Shown one piece after another: positions 1 to 5,690 of a stretch of 6,200 bases of DNA. Each line of letters begins with the position of its first letter. Position 1 is the first letter of the stretch. The notes under the pieces are model-generated. The model was not told the DNA's origin, made no database searches, and saw nothing but the letters and a program-made list of their open reading frames with translations. The stretch is from contig DGVM01000113.1 of the NCBI GenBank assembly GCA_002395925.1, positions 53,755 through 59,954 of the forward strand, given 5' to 3'. Origin of the DNA: Bacteroidales bacterium UBA4284. Lineage in GTDB: Bacteria > Bacteroidota > Bacteroidia > Bacteroidales > UBA932. The position numbers were made by a program, and so were the translations under genes.

Positions 1-47
1 CCCACAGCTTAGAAGGCTGTTGCTCTATCCAACTGAGCTACGGAACC
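1..47 (-). tRNA. tRNA-Arg (anticodon TCT), 3' part beyond window
   Basis: Read on the minus strand from position 47, the sequence folds as the first 47 nt of a tRNA. There is a 7-nt acceptor strand GGTTCCG, then TA, a D stem GCTC/GAGC enclosing a loop that contains GG, and an anticodon stem ACAGC/GCTGT enclosing the 7-nt loop CTTCTAA. The anticodon is TCT (positions 11-13), which reads AGA and AGG arginine codons. The variable loop, T arm, 3' acceptor strand and any CCA lie beyond the left edge, so acceptor pairing cannot be checked. A TAnnTTTG box on the same strand ends 12 nt upstream of the mature 5' end, which leaves a short leader for RNase P to remove. Confidence 0.93.
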
Positions 48-59
48 GGATTGAGAATG

Positions 60-67
60 CAAAGATA
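60..67 (-). promoter_or_regulatory. Bacteroidota-type -7 box (TATCTTTG) for tRNA-Arg
   Basis: The minus strand reads TATCTTTG, a full match to the TAnnTTTG element recognised by the primary sigma factor of Bacteroidota. It ends 12 nt before the tRNA 5' end. No convincing TTTG -33 element is visible upstream. The 11-mer TATCTTTGCAT around it recurs exactly in front of cysS. Confidence 0.65.
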
Positions 68-82
68 GTAAATATTTTTAAG

Positions 83-90
83 TATCTTTG
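83..90 (+). promoter_or_regulatory. -7 box (TATCTTTG) for the COG2426 gene
   Basis: This is a full TAnnTTTG match, 15 bp from the opposing tRNA box and pointing away from it. It ends 4 nt before the GTG at 95 that I take as the start codon, so the transcript would begin at or very near the start codon. No -33 TTTG is seen at the expected distance. Confidence 0.6.
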
Positions 91-94
91 CGTC

Positions 95-571
95 GTGTTA
101 AAGAAGTACCTTATTGTTTTCCTAATTTCGATGCTGCCGCTTATCGAGATTCGCGGCGCCATCCCCTATGCCGTGGGCTTTGAGCTTCCGCTGGTGCAGT
201 CGTACATTGTCGCAATAATCGGAAACATGGTTCCTGTGCCTTTTATATTCTTGTTTGCAAGACGCATACTTGAGTGGGGCAAGGACAAGAAGATTATCGG
301 CGGATTCTTTACCTGGTGTCTGGAAAAGGGCGAGAAGGGGGGGCGCAAGCTTGAGGCCAAGGCCGGACGCGGACTCTATTGGGCGCTTCTGCTGTTTGTC
401 GGCATCCCTCTTCCGGGTACGGGTGCATGGACAGGTACCCTTGCCGCCAGCATTCTCAACATGGATTTCAAGAAAAGCGTGGTGTTTGTGATGCTGGGCG
501 TCCTGCTTGCCGGCACCATAATGCTGCTGGCTTCGCTCGGCGTCTTTGGGGCGATCAAGCTGGCCGTTTAG
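95..571 (+). CDS. COG2426 / 'small multidrug export' family membrane protein
   Basis: This is a small integral inner-membrane protein of 158 residues. It has a hydrophobic N-terminus, then the motif E-I-R-G-A-I-P (about residues 18-24), a second hydrophobic span with GNMVPVPFIFLF, a basic cytoplasmic-type loop, the motif GIPLPGTGAWTG, and a hydrophobic C-terminus. This arrangement matches the COG2426/PF06695 family. The family's 'small multidrug export' name is historical and no substrate is established. The frame stays open back to position 20, but that would overlap the tRNA and both promoter boxes. The GTG at 95 gives a normal family length and keeps the first membrane segment whole. An ATG at 131 would cut that segment in half. 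The stop codon overlaps the end of the convergent membrane-protein gene by 4 nt. Confidence 0.85.
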   Translation: MLKKYLIVFLISMLPLIEIRGAIPYAVGFELPLVQSYIVAIIGNMVPVPFIFLFARRILEWGKDKKIIGGFFTWCLEKGEKGGRKLEAKAGRGLYWALLLFVGIPLPGTGAWTGTLAASILNMDFKKSVVFVMLGVLLAGTIMLLASLGVFGAIKLAV

Positions 572-578
572 CTTTTTT
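557..578 (+). terminator. weak possible intrinsic terminator
   Basis: AAGCT (557-561) can pair with AGCTT (570-574) around an 8-nt loop, followed by TTTT. The stem is only 5 bp and two of those are A-T closing pairs, so this is marginal. It straddles the stop codon of the COG2426 gene and is the only hairpin-plus-T structure I see at any of the three convergent junctions. Confidence 0.2.
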
Positions 579-1587
579 CCTGCATCCGGCCGTTTTCGGA
601 CTTGCCGCCGCTCTCGTTCCTGCGGCCTCTCATGGTGAGGCTGATGTAGGATGCAATTCCCAGTACGATAATGAGTATTGCGTGCGACTCGTGGCATAGC
701 GTGGCGTAGAGTATGCCCGTATCCCATGTAGCGCCGTATATGCTCTGGAGCGTAAGCGCTATGAGGTAATGATAGGCTCCGATGCCTCCCGGTACGGGGA
801 TTACCGAAGCTATATTGCCGACCGCGGATATGAAGAGGGCATCGGCGATGTTGAGGTTATCCAGCATCGGCAGGGCTTTAAGTACCGACCAGCTCATGGC
901 TACGTAGGAAGCCCAGATGCCCAAAGTGAAAAAAGCGAAGAGCCATTTGTTCTTCATGTGGGCGAAGCTGGCAAAGCCGGAGCCGATACCGCGTAACCAT
1001 GTGGCCGCCTTGCCGCAGAACTCGTTGCTGCCGCTCCAGTGGAATATTGCCCAGAGACCAGCGGCAAGCAGGGCGACAACCCCTCCTACGAGCCACCAGA
1101 GCGAGAAATTCAGGCTCTGCGTCATGGGCGCTATGATCTGGTCCGTAAAGAAGCTGCCGAACTTGTCCCAGCCGGTTATGAGCGCAAGGGTGAACATAAG
1201 GATGATCGCAACCACGTCGCAGGCGCGCTCAAGCACTATGGTGCCCAGGGCCTTGTCGTAACTGAGACTCCTGCGGGCCACGTACCCGCAGCGCACGAAT
1301 TCTCCGGCGCCGGGCAGCACCACGTTGACTACGTTGCCCACGTTGGTGGCATCCCAGATGTCGAGCCTGACTGCCTGAGGGTCTATGGGTTTGATGATGG
1401 CGCGCCATCTTTCCTCCCGGAACACCAGGGCCAGGACGGAGAAGAAGATGAATAAAGCGATCCAGCCCCATCGGGTTTGCTGCAGTCCCTGCCAGAAAGC
1501 GCTCCAGTCCACGCCTTTGAAGGCGAAGTACACAAGGACGCCGGCAAGCAGGAAGGATACCGTGTATTTAATTATATTCTTTTTCAT
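568..1587 (-). CDS. YbhN/LPG-synthase-TM (PF03706) family membrane protein
   Basis: This is a 339-residue polytopic membrane protein with about eight hydrophobic segments. Family signatures include N-V-V-L-P-G-A-G-E-F-V-R in the first third, an L-E-R-A-C-D motif, and I-P-V-P-G-G-I-G-A-Y-H near the C-terminus. This is the transmembrane 'flippase-like' domain found in lysylphosphatidylglycerol synthases (MprF) and in free-standing YbhN/AglD-type proteins. There is no aminoacyl-transferase domain, so it is not a full MprF. Members are thought to move or bind lipid-linked substrates; the substrate here is unknown. The frame is open to 1644, but the ATG at 1587 begins a typical M-K-K membrane N-terminus and lies 8 nt after a -7 box, whereas the longer start would sit on the divergent promoter. 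The tail R-G-R-R...S-G-G-K-S is polar and probably cytoplasmic. Confidence 0.88.
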   Translation of the reverse strand: MKKNIIKYTVSFLLAGVLVYFAFKGVDWSAFWQGLQQTRWGWIALFIFFSVLALVFREERWRAIIKPIDPQAVRLDIWDATNVGNVVNVVLPGAGEFVRCGYVARRSLSYDKALGTIVLERACDVVAIILMFTLALITGWDKFGSFFTDQIIAPMTQSLNFSLWWLVGGVVALLAAGLWAIFHWSGSNEFCGKAATWLRGIGSGFASFAHMKNKWLFAFFTLGIWASYVAMSWSVLKALPMLDNLNIADALFISAVGNIASVIPVPGGIGAYHYLIALTLQSIYGATWDTGILYATLCHESHAILIIVLGIASYISLTMRGRRNESGGKSENGRMQEKS

Positions 1588-1595
1588 TCCGGCTG

Positions 1596-1603
1596 CAAAA
1601 ATA
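1596..1603 (-). promoter_or_regulatory. -7 box (TATTTTTG) for the YbhN-type gene
   Basis: The minus strand reads TATTTTTG, a TAnnTTTG match that ends 8 nt before the ATG at 1587. It lies back-to-back with the lipoprotein-gene box, with 14 bp between them. Confidence 0.55.
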
Positions 1604-1617
1604 GCAATTTTTATTCC

Positions 1618-1625
1618 TATATTTG
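1618..1625 (+). promoter_or_regulatory. -7 box (TATATTTG) for the lipoprotein/radical SAM operon
   Basis: This TAnnTTTG match is followed by a 19-nt stretch to the lipoprotein ATG, the longest leader among the boxes in this window. An ATG-TAA start-stop sits at 1629-1634, and AAGG at 1633-1636 lies 8 nt upstream of the ATG, a possible weak ribosome binding site. Confidence 0.6.
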
Positions 1626-1644
1626 CCCATGTAAGGTTACACAC

Positions 1645-1830
1645 ATGAAAAAAGCTTTTTTCAGACTGCTCGGACTTGTCCTTGGACTCAATGTCTTTAC
1701 GGCATGCTATGGCCCCGCCCCCGGAGGCTGGGAGTACGATGATGCCGACCAGGTAGAGAATACGGACCAGAACGAGAATTCCGAGGAAGAAGAAGAGGAA
1801 GGTCAGGCCAAGGCGGAGATTCCCGCCTGA
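1645..1830 (+). CDS. small acidic lipoprotein paired with a radical SAM enzyme
   Basis: The product is 61 residues. Residues 1-20 form a lipoprotein signal peptide: M-K-K, one Arg, a Leu/Gly/Val-rich core, then V-F-T-A before Cys21, so signal peptidase II cleavage and lipidation at Cys21 are expected. The mature 41 residues begin C-Y-G-P-A-P-G-G-W-E-Y. The rest is extremely acidic: 14 Asp/Glu including six consecutive Glu (47-52), one Lys, no Arg, and several Asn/Gln. No folded domain is recognisable. The acidic residues are not placed right after the Cys as in the known Bacteroidota surface-export signals. The stop overlaps the radical SAM start as TGATG, implying translational coupling. The tight pairing and the Tyr-Gly-Pro motif near the lipidated Cys resemble, from memory, the 'radical SAM-associated putative lipoprotein' family (TIGR04134). 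That assignment is an inference. It could be the enzyme's substrate or a partner. An open frame back to 1477 is antisense to the neighbour and was not used. Confidence 0.85.
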   Translation: MKKAFFRLLGLVLGLNVFTACYGPAPGGWEYDDADQVENTDQNENSEEEEEEGQAKAEIPA

Positions 1831-2894
1831 TGGCTTTCCCGGGATTACTGCAGCGCATCGCGCTGAGCGTCAACGACAGCTACGTAAGGGAGCAGGCAAA
1901 GCAGCATCCCCTCACGCAGCTGTTTTGGGAATGTACCCTCAAGTGCAACATGCGTTGCCGTCACTGCGGCAGCGACTGTAAGATCTCTTCCGTTCACCCC
2001 GACATGCCATTCGCGGACTTCGAGAAGGTGCTTCTGCGCATCCGCGAGGAATGGAATCCCCATAAGATACTGATTATCCTCTCCGGAGGCGAGCCCCTGG
2101 TGCGCGAAGACCTGTCGCGCTGCGGCCGTCGCATACGCTCCCTCGGCTTCCCCTGGGGACTGGTGTCCAACGGGTTGCTCATGACCGACTCCAGGATAGA
2201 CGAACTGCTGGACAGCGGCCTGCGGACCGCGACCATCAGCCTGGACGGATTCGAGGAGCAGCACGACTGGATGCGCGGCACTCCCGGAGCCTTCATCAAG
2301 GCTTCCGCAGCGGTGAAACGTCTTGCCGCATCGGGTATTCCGTTCGATGTGGTGACCTGCGTCAACCGGCGCAATTTCTCTCAGTTGGAAGAATTTAAGG
2401 AGTACCTTATCTCGCTGGGCCTCAGGCAGTGGCGTATCTTTACGGTATTCCCCTCAGGCCGTGCTGCCTCCGATCCTCTGCTGCAGCTGGACGGCCCGCA
2501 GTACCGCGCCCTTATGGACTTCATAGTCCGCACCCGTAAAGAAGGGCGCATCCATCTGAGTTACGGCTGCGAGGGCTTCCTTGGCGAGTACGAAGGCCGG
2601 GTGCGCGACCATCTGTTCAGCTGCCAGGCCGGCCTTACCATTGCGTCCGTGCGCATCGACGGAGCCATTTCGGGGTGCACCAGCATACGTTCCCATTTCG
2701 ACCAGGGAAACATCTACACCGACGATTTCGTGGACGTATGGAACAATCGCTTCGCCGCATTCCGCGACCATTCGGCGCTTCGCACAGGCAAGTGCGCCGA
2801 ATGTAAATGGTGGAAGTGGTGCCGCGGAAACGGAATGCACCTGCGCGACGAGGAAGGCAAGCTGCTGCTTTGCAACCTCGAAAAGCTTAGTTAG
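1830..2894 (+). CDS. radical SAM/SPASM enzyme, lipoprotein-associated type
   Basis: This is a 354-residue soluble enzyme with no signal peptide, so it should act in the cytoplasm. The radical SAM core has the 4Fe-4S/SAM motif C39-x3-C43-x2-C46 and the SAM-binding G-G-E-P at 86-89. The C-terminal part is a SPASM domain for auxiliary Fe-S clusters: C265-x12-G-x4-C283, then C322-x2-C325-x5-C331 and a last Cys348. The sixth SPASM cysteine (expected at 335) is Gly, in the context C-R-G-N-G-M-H. SPASM enzymes typically modify ribosomally made peptides or proteins, as in anaerobic sulfatase maturation or PQQ and mycofactocin biosynthesis. The 1-nt overlap with the upstream lipoprotein gene suggests that protein, or its precursor, as the substrate. 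My best family match from memory is TIGR04133 (radical SAM of an rSAM/lipoprotein system). The reaction is unknown. The stop abuts the cysS stop with no spacer. Confidence 0.93.
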   Translation: MAFPGLLQRIALSVNDSYVREQAKQHPLTQLFWECTLKCNMRCRHCGSDCKISSVHPDMPFADFEKVLLRIREEWNPHKILIILSGGEPLVREDLSRCGRRIRSLGFPWGLVSNGLLMTDSRIDELLDSGLRTATISLDGFEEQHDWMRGTPGAFIKASAAVKRLAASGIPFDVVTCVNRRNFSQLEEFKEYLISLGLRQWRIFTVFPSGRAASDPLLQLDGPQYRALMDFIVRTRKEGRIHLSYGCEGFLGEYEGRVRDHLFSCQAGLTIASVRIDGAISGCTSIRSHFDQGNIYTDDFVDVWNNRFAAFRDHSALRTGKCAECKWWKWCRGNGMHLRDEEGKLLLCNLEKLS

Positions 2895-4427
2895 CTACTC
2901 GCAGAACGTCCATTCGGCACCGTCCTTGGTGTCTTTTACCTGTATGCCGATGGCTTTGAGATTGTCGCGGATGCGGTCCGATGTGGCCCAGTCCTTGGCG
3001 GCTTTGGCTGCGGCGCGCTGTTCGAGCACCATTCCCATCAGGCCGTCAATCACCTTTGCGGAACCCTCCGAGCCGGAAGCGGCCTCGTCGCGAAGGCCCA
3101 GCACTCCGAACACTATGTCGTCGAACAGCTGGCAGAGCGTCTGCAGGTCGGATGCGGAAAGCTTGACGCTGCCCGCCTTGGCCGAATTGATGACGCGCAC
3201 GGCGTCAGCGATATGCGCAAGGGCGATGGGGGTGTTCATATCGTCGCAAAGGGCGTCGTAGATGCCTTCGAAGATGGCCCGCACCTCGGCGCTGTCGGCG
3301 TTGCACTGCTCAGGGGCGACACCGAACTCTTCTTCGCCGTAGGCCCATGCGGGAGCCTTCCGTCCTGCCATGGCGTACAGGTCGCGGGCGGCCTGCATGA
3401 CGCGGGAAAGTCCCTTCTCGGCGGCCTGCAGAGCTTCGTTGGAGAAGTCGAGCGTGCTGCGGTAGTGTGCCTGAAGTATGAAGAATCGCACCGTCATGGG
3501 GCTGTAGGCACGTTCCAGTTTGGGGTGATTGCCGCTGAACAGCTCGGGCAGCGTGATGAAGTTGCCCAGGCTCTTGCCCATTTTCTGACCGCCTATGGTG
3601 ATGAGGTTGTTGTGTACCCAGTAGCGTACTCCCTGGGTGCCGCGGCAGGCGACATTCTGGGCGATTTCGCATTCGTGGTGCGGGAACATGAGGTCCATGC
3701 CTCCGCCGTGAATGTCGAATTCGCGTCCCAGGTATTTCTCGCCCATGCAGGAGCACTCGAGGTGCCAGCCGGGGAAGCCTTCTCCCCAGGGCGAAGGCCA
3801 GCGCATGATGTGCTGGGGCTCGGCTTTCTTCCAGAGAGCGAAGTCGAACGGGGCCCGCTTGTCGTCCTGTCCGTCGAGGGCGCGTGTGCCTTCCAGCGTG
3901 TCTTCGAGGTTGCGGCCGCTGAGGATTCCGTAGCGCTGGTAGCGGTTGTACTTCTGTACGTCGAAGTACACGCTTCCGCCCGATTCGTACGCGAACCCGG
4001 CGGCGAGGATCTTCTTGACGGCCTCTATCTGCTCAACGATATGACCGCTTGCGCGCGGCTCGATGGACGGCGGAGCGCAGTTGAGCGCACGCATCGCCTC
4101 GTGGTAGTGGAGAGTGTAGGTCTGCACCACTTCCATGGGTTCGAGCTGCTCCAGGCGGGCTTTCTTGGCTATCTTGTCTTCGCCGCTGTCGGCGTCGTTC
4201 TCGAGGTGGCCGACGTCGGTTATGTTGCGCACGTAGCGTACTTTGTATCCCAGGTGGCGCAGCAGTTTGCTGAGCGTATCGTAAGTGACGCCCGGGCGCG
4301 CATGGCCCAGGTGTGCCTCGCCGTAAACGGTGGGGCCGCATACATACATTCCGACGTGTCCCTCGTGTATGGGGGTGAAGAGCTCTTTGCTTCGGGTGAG
4401 CGTATTTGTAAGTCTGAGTGGTCTCAT
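2895..4427 (-). CDS. cysS: cysteinyl-tRNA synthetase
   Basis: This class I aminoacyl-tRNA synthetase charges tRNA-Cys with cysteine in the cytoplasm, using ATP. It has 510 residues, a normal length for this phylum. Catalytic signatures are H-L-G-H at 39-42 (HIGH motif) and K-M-G-K-S at 282-286 (KMSKS motif). The zinc ligands that select cysteine are all present: Cys30, Cys225, His250 and Glu254, with the same 25- and 4-residue spacing as in the E. coli enzyme. The C-terminal third is the helical anticodon-binding region, ending in a D-G-A-E-W-type tail. The frame is open upstream to 5036, but that part is antisense to xth and unrelated to CysRS. The Met at 4427 is followed at once by the conserved N-terminal strand and lies 6 nt after a -7 box. 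The gene is monocistronic and convergent with the radical SAM gene, stop codon to stop codon. Confidence 0.97.
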   Translation of the reverse strand: MRPLRLTNTLTRSKELFTPIHEGHVGMYVCGPTVYGEAHLGHARPGVTYDTLSKLLRHLGYKVRYVRNITDVGHLENDADSGEDKIAKKARLEQLEPMEVVQTYTLHYHEAMRALNCAPPSIEPRASGHIVEQIEAVKKILAAGFAYESGGSVYFDVQKYNRYQRYGILSGRNLEDTLEGTRALDGQDDKRAPFDFALWKKAEPQHIMRWPSPWGEGFPGWHLECSCMGEKYLGREFDIHGGGMDLMFPHHECEIAQNVACRGTQGVRYWVHNNLITIGGQKMGKSLGNFITLPELFSGNHPKLERAYSPMTVRFFILQAHYRSTLDFSNEALQAAEKGLSRVMQAARDLYAMAGRKAPAWAYGEEEFGVAPEQCNADSAEVRAIFEGIYDALCDDMNTPIALAHIADAVRVINSAKAGSVKLSASDLQTLCQLFDDIVFGVLGLRDEAASGSEGSAKVIDGLMGMVLEQRAAAKAAKDWATSDRIRDNLKAIGIQVKDTKDGAEWTFCE

Positions 4428-4433
4428 AACATG

Positions 4434-4441
4434 CAAAGATA
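4434..4441 (-). promoter_or_regulatory. -7 box (TATCTTTG) for cysS
   Basis: The minus strand reads TATCTTTG, ending 6 nt before the cysS ATG. The surrounding 11-mer TATCTTTGCAT is identical to that of the tRNA-Arg promoter. It is back-to-back with the xth box, with 11 bp between them. The predicted transcription start is within a few nt of the start codon. Confidence 0.65.
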
Positions 4442-4452
4442 AGAAAAAGTGG

Positions 4453-4460
4453 TATATTTG
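4453..4460 (+). promoter_or_regulatory. -7 box (TATATTTG) for xth
   Basis: This TAnnTTTG match ends 6 nt before the xth ATG, the same spacing as for cysS on the other strand. No -33 TTTG is seen; that region is occupied by the opposing cysS box. Confidence 0.65.
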
Positions 4461-4466
4461 TCGCAT

Positions 4467-5219
4467 ATGAAATTCATCAGTTGGAACGTAAACGGCCTCA
4501 GAGCCGTGGCGGGCAAAGGATTTGCCGATATTTTCGTCGGTCTCGACGCCGATTTTTTCTGTCTGCAGGAGACCAAGCTGCAGGCCGGGCAGATTGATTT
4601 GGAATTCCCCGGATACCGCTCTTACTGGAATTATGCAGAGAAGAAAGGCTATTCTGGTACCTGCATCTACACCCGCCTGGAGCCTCTTGGCGTCACCTGC
4701 GGCATGGGCATTCCCGAGCACGACACCGAAGGGCGCGTGATTACCCTCGAAATGCCCGATTTCTATCTGGTGAACGTATATACCCCCAATTCCCAGGACG
4801 GCCTGAGGCGTCTGGGTTATCGTATGCAGTGGGAAGATGCCTTCCGCGCCTACGTCTGCGGCCTCGCGTCCCGAAAGGGCGTGGTGATCTGCGGCGACAT
4901 GAACGTCGCCCACGAAGAAATCGACCTCAAGAATCCTGCTACCAACCACTTCAACGCCGGTTTCTCCGACGAGGAGCGGGGCAGGATGACCAGTCTTCTC
5001 GAGGCCGGATTCATCGACACCTGGAGGTCCCGTCACCCCGGCGAAGCCAAATATTCCTGGTGGTCATACCGCATGGCGGCCCGCGAAAGGAACGTAGGCT
5101 GGCGCATCGACTACTTTCTCGTAAGCAGCAACCTTGAGGGCCGTATCGCCCATACAGATATCCTGGGCGAGGTTTACGGCTCCGACCATTGCCCCGTCGA
5201 GCTGGTGCTGGAGTATTGA
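4467..5219 (+). CDS. xth: exodeoxyribonuclease III / AP endonuclease
   Basis: This 250-residue enzyme belongs to the exonuclease III family. It cleaves DNA at abasic sites and removes 3' blocking groups in base-excision repair. The full catalytic set is visible: Asn7 (S-W-N-V-N-G), Glu35 (L-Q-E-T-K), Tyr105 (N-V-Y-T-P-N), Asp144 and Asn146 (G-D-M-N-V), Asp215 (R-I-D-Y-F), and Asp240-His241 (S-D-H-C-P). The start at 4467 is firm because [10 protein letters not shown] is the canonical N-terminus. An in-frame GTG at 4449 would place the -7 box inside the coding region. The gene is monocistronic, divergent from cysS and convergent with rimM with only 3 nt between the stop codons. Gene symbol xth/exoA is by family. 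I see no sign of an alternative nuclease role. Confidence 0.97.
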   Translation: MKFISWNVNGLRAVAGKGFADIFVGLDADFFCLQETKLQAGQIDLEFPGYRSYWNYAEKKGYSGTCIYTRLEPLGVTCGMGIPEHDTEGRVITLEMPDFYLVNVYTPNSQDGLRRLGYRMQWEDAFRAYVCGLASRKGVVICGDMNVAHEEIDLKNPATNHFNAGFSDEERGRMTSLLEAGFIDTWRSRHPGEAKYSWWSYRMAARERNVGWRIDYFLVSSNLEGRIAHTDILGEVYGSDHCPVELVLEY

Positions 5220-5222
5220 TTC

Positions 5223-5690
5223 TCAGTCAAAGAGCCCTTGCGGCAGCGCCATCACGAGAACGTGTGAGGTCGGGTCGGCGCTCAAGATAAGATCCTCGTG
5301 CAGAGGGACAAGGACGCCAGACACCTCCAGACAGGGATTGCCGGGAATGTCCACGAAGCCGCTGATTGTCCCGATGAGGCGTTCGCGGTCGTAGAGGGCC
5401 CATCCGGTAAAGTCTTCGGAGCCTTCGTCTTCGTATTCGGCGTCAAGAAGGATTTCGCGTCCGGCAATCTCTTCCGCATCTTCCAGGGAATCGATATCGG
5501 TGAGGTGGATTATCGCCCTGGTGCGGCCTTTTGCCGAAATTGATTCAATGAAAAACGGAACCGGAAGTCCGTCGAAAATGACGTACACCGGTTCCGTAGT
5601 GTCCAATTCCTCTATTTCGATATCGAGCAGGCTGACCAGCAGGTCGCCCTCGATGCCGTTTGACTTGAGGATTTTGGCGACAGGGATCAT
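5223..5690 (-). CDS. rimM: ribosome maturation factor RimM
   Basis: This 155-residue protein binds ribosomal protein S19 and helps mature the head of the 30S subunit during 16S rRNA processing. The N-terminal RimM domain (about residues 1-80) carries the K-I-L-K-S-N-G-I-E-G-D-L motif, corresponding to the usual G-x-I-x-K-x-H-G-I-K-G-E pattern, and a P-V-P-F-F-I-E strand typical of Bacteroidota. The PRC-barrel (about 85-155) ends M-A-L-P-Q-G-L-F-D, close to the common E-L-P-E-G-L tail. It is a little shorter than many RimM proteins. Its ATG overlaps the rpsP stop as TAATG, so the two are probably translationally coupled and transcribed from an rpsP promoter beyond the window. trmD, which follows rimM in many bacteria, is not present downstream; the gene meets xth tail to tail instead. 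Confidence 0.9.
   Translation of the reverse strand: MIPVAKILKSNGIEGDLLVSLLDIEIEELDTTEPVYVIFDGLPVPFFIESISAKGRTRAIIHLTDIDSLEDAEEIAGREILLDAEYEDEGSEDFTGWALYDRERLIGTISGFVDIPGNPCLEVSGVLVPLHEDLILSADPTSHVLVMALPQGLFD

Noticed and set aside
20..94. Extended N-terminus for the COG2426 gene from a TTG at 20
   Set aside because: It would overlap the tRNA-Arg gene and cover both -7 boxes, and it makes the protein longer than the family with a non-membrane leader.
562..595. Direct repeat GGCCGTTT at 562-569 and 588-595
   Set aside because: An 8-bp repeat is within chance expectation, and both copies lie in coding sequence.
1588..1644. Longer start for the YbhN-type gene at 1644
   Set aside because: The added 19 residues cover the divergent promoter region and reach the lipoprotein start codon; M-K-K at 1587 is a better membrane-protein start placed just after a -7 box.
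1477..1644. Longer start for the lipoprotein gene
   Set aside because: The extra sequence is antisense to the YbhN-type gene and would bury the signal peptide and lipobox inside the protein.
2884..2896. AGCT...AGCT hairpin at the radical SAM/cysS junction
   Set aside because: It has only four base pairs and no T-run on either strand, so it is not credible as a terminator.
3213..4442. A 409-codon plus-strand open frame opposite cysS
   Set aside because: It is a shadow frame of a GC-rich gene; cysS on the other strand has every catalytic and zinc-binding residue in place, and the shadow product resembles no protein family I recognise.
4428..5036. A 203-codon N-terminal extension of cysS in the same frame
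   Set aside because: It is antisense to xth, crosses both promoter boxes and has no CysRS similarity; the conserved CysRS N-terminus begins at the Met at 4427.
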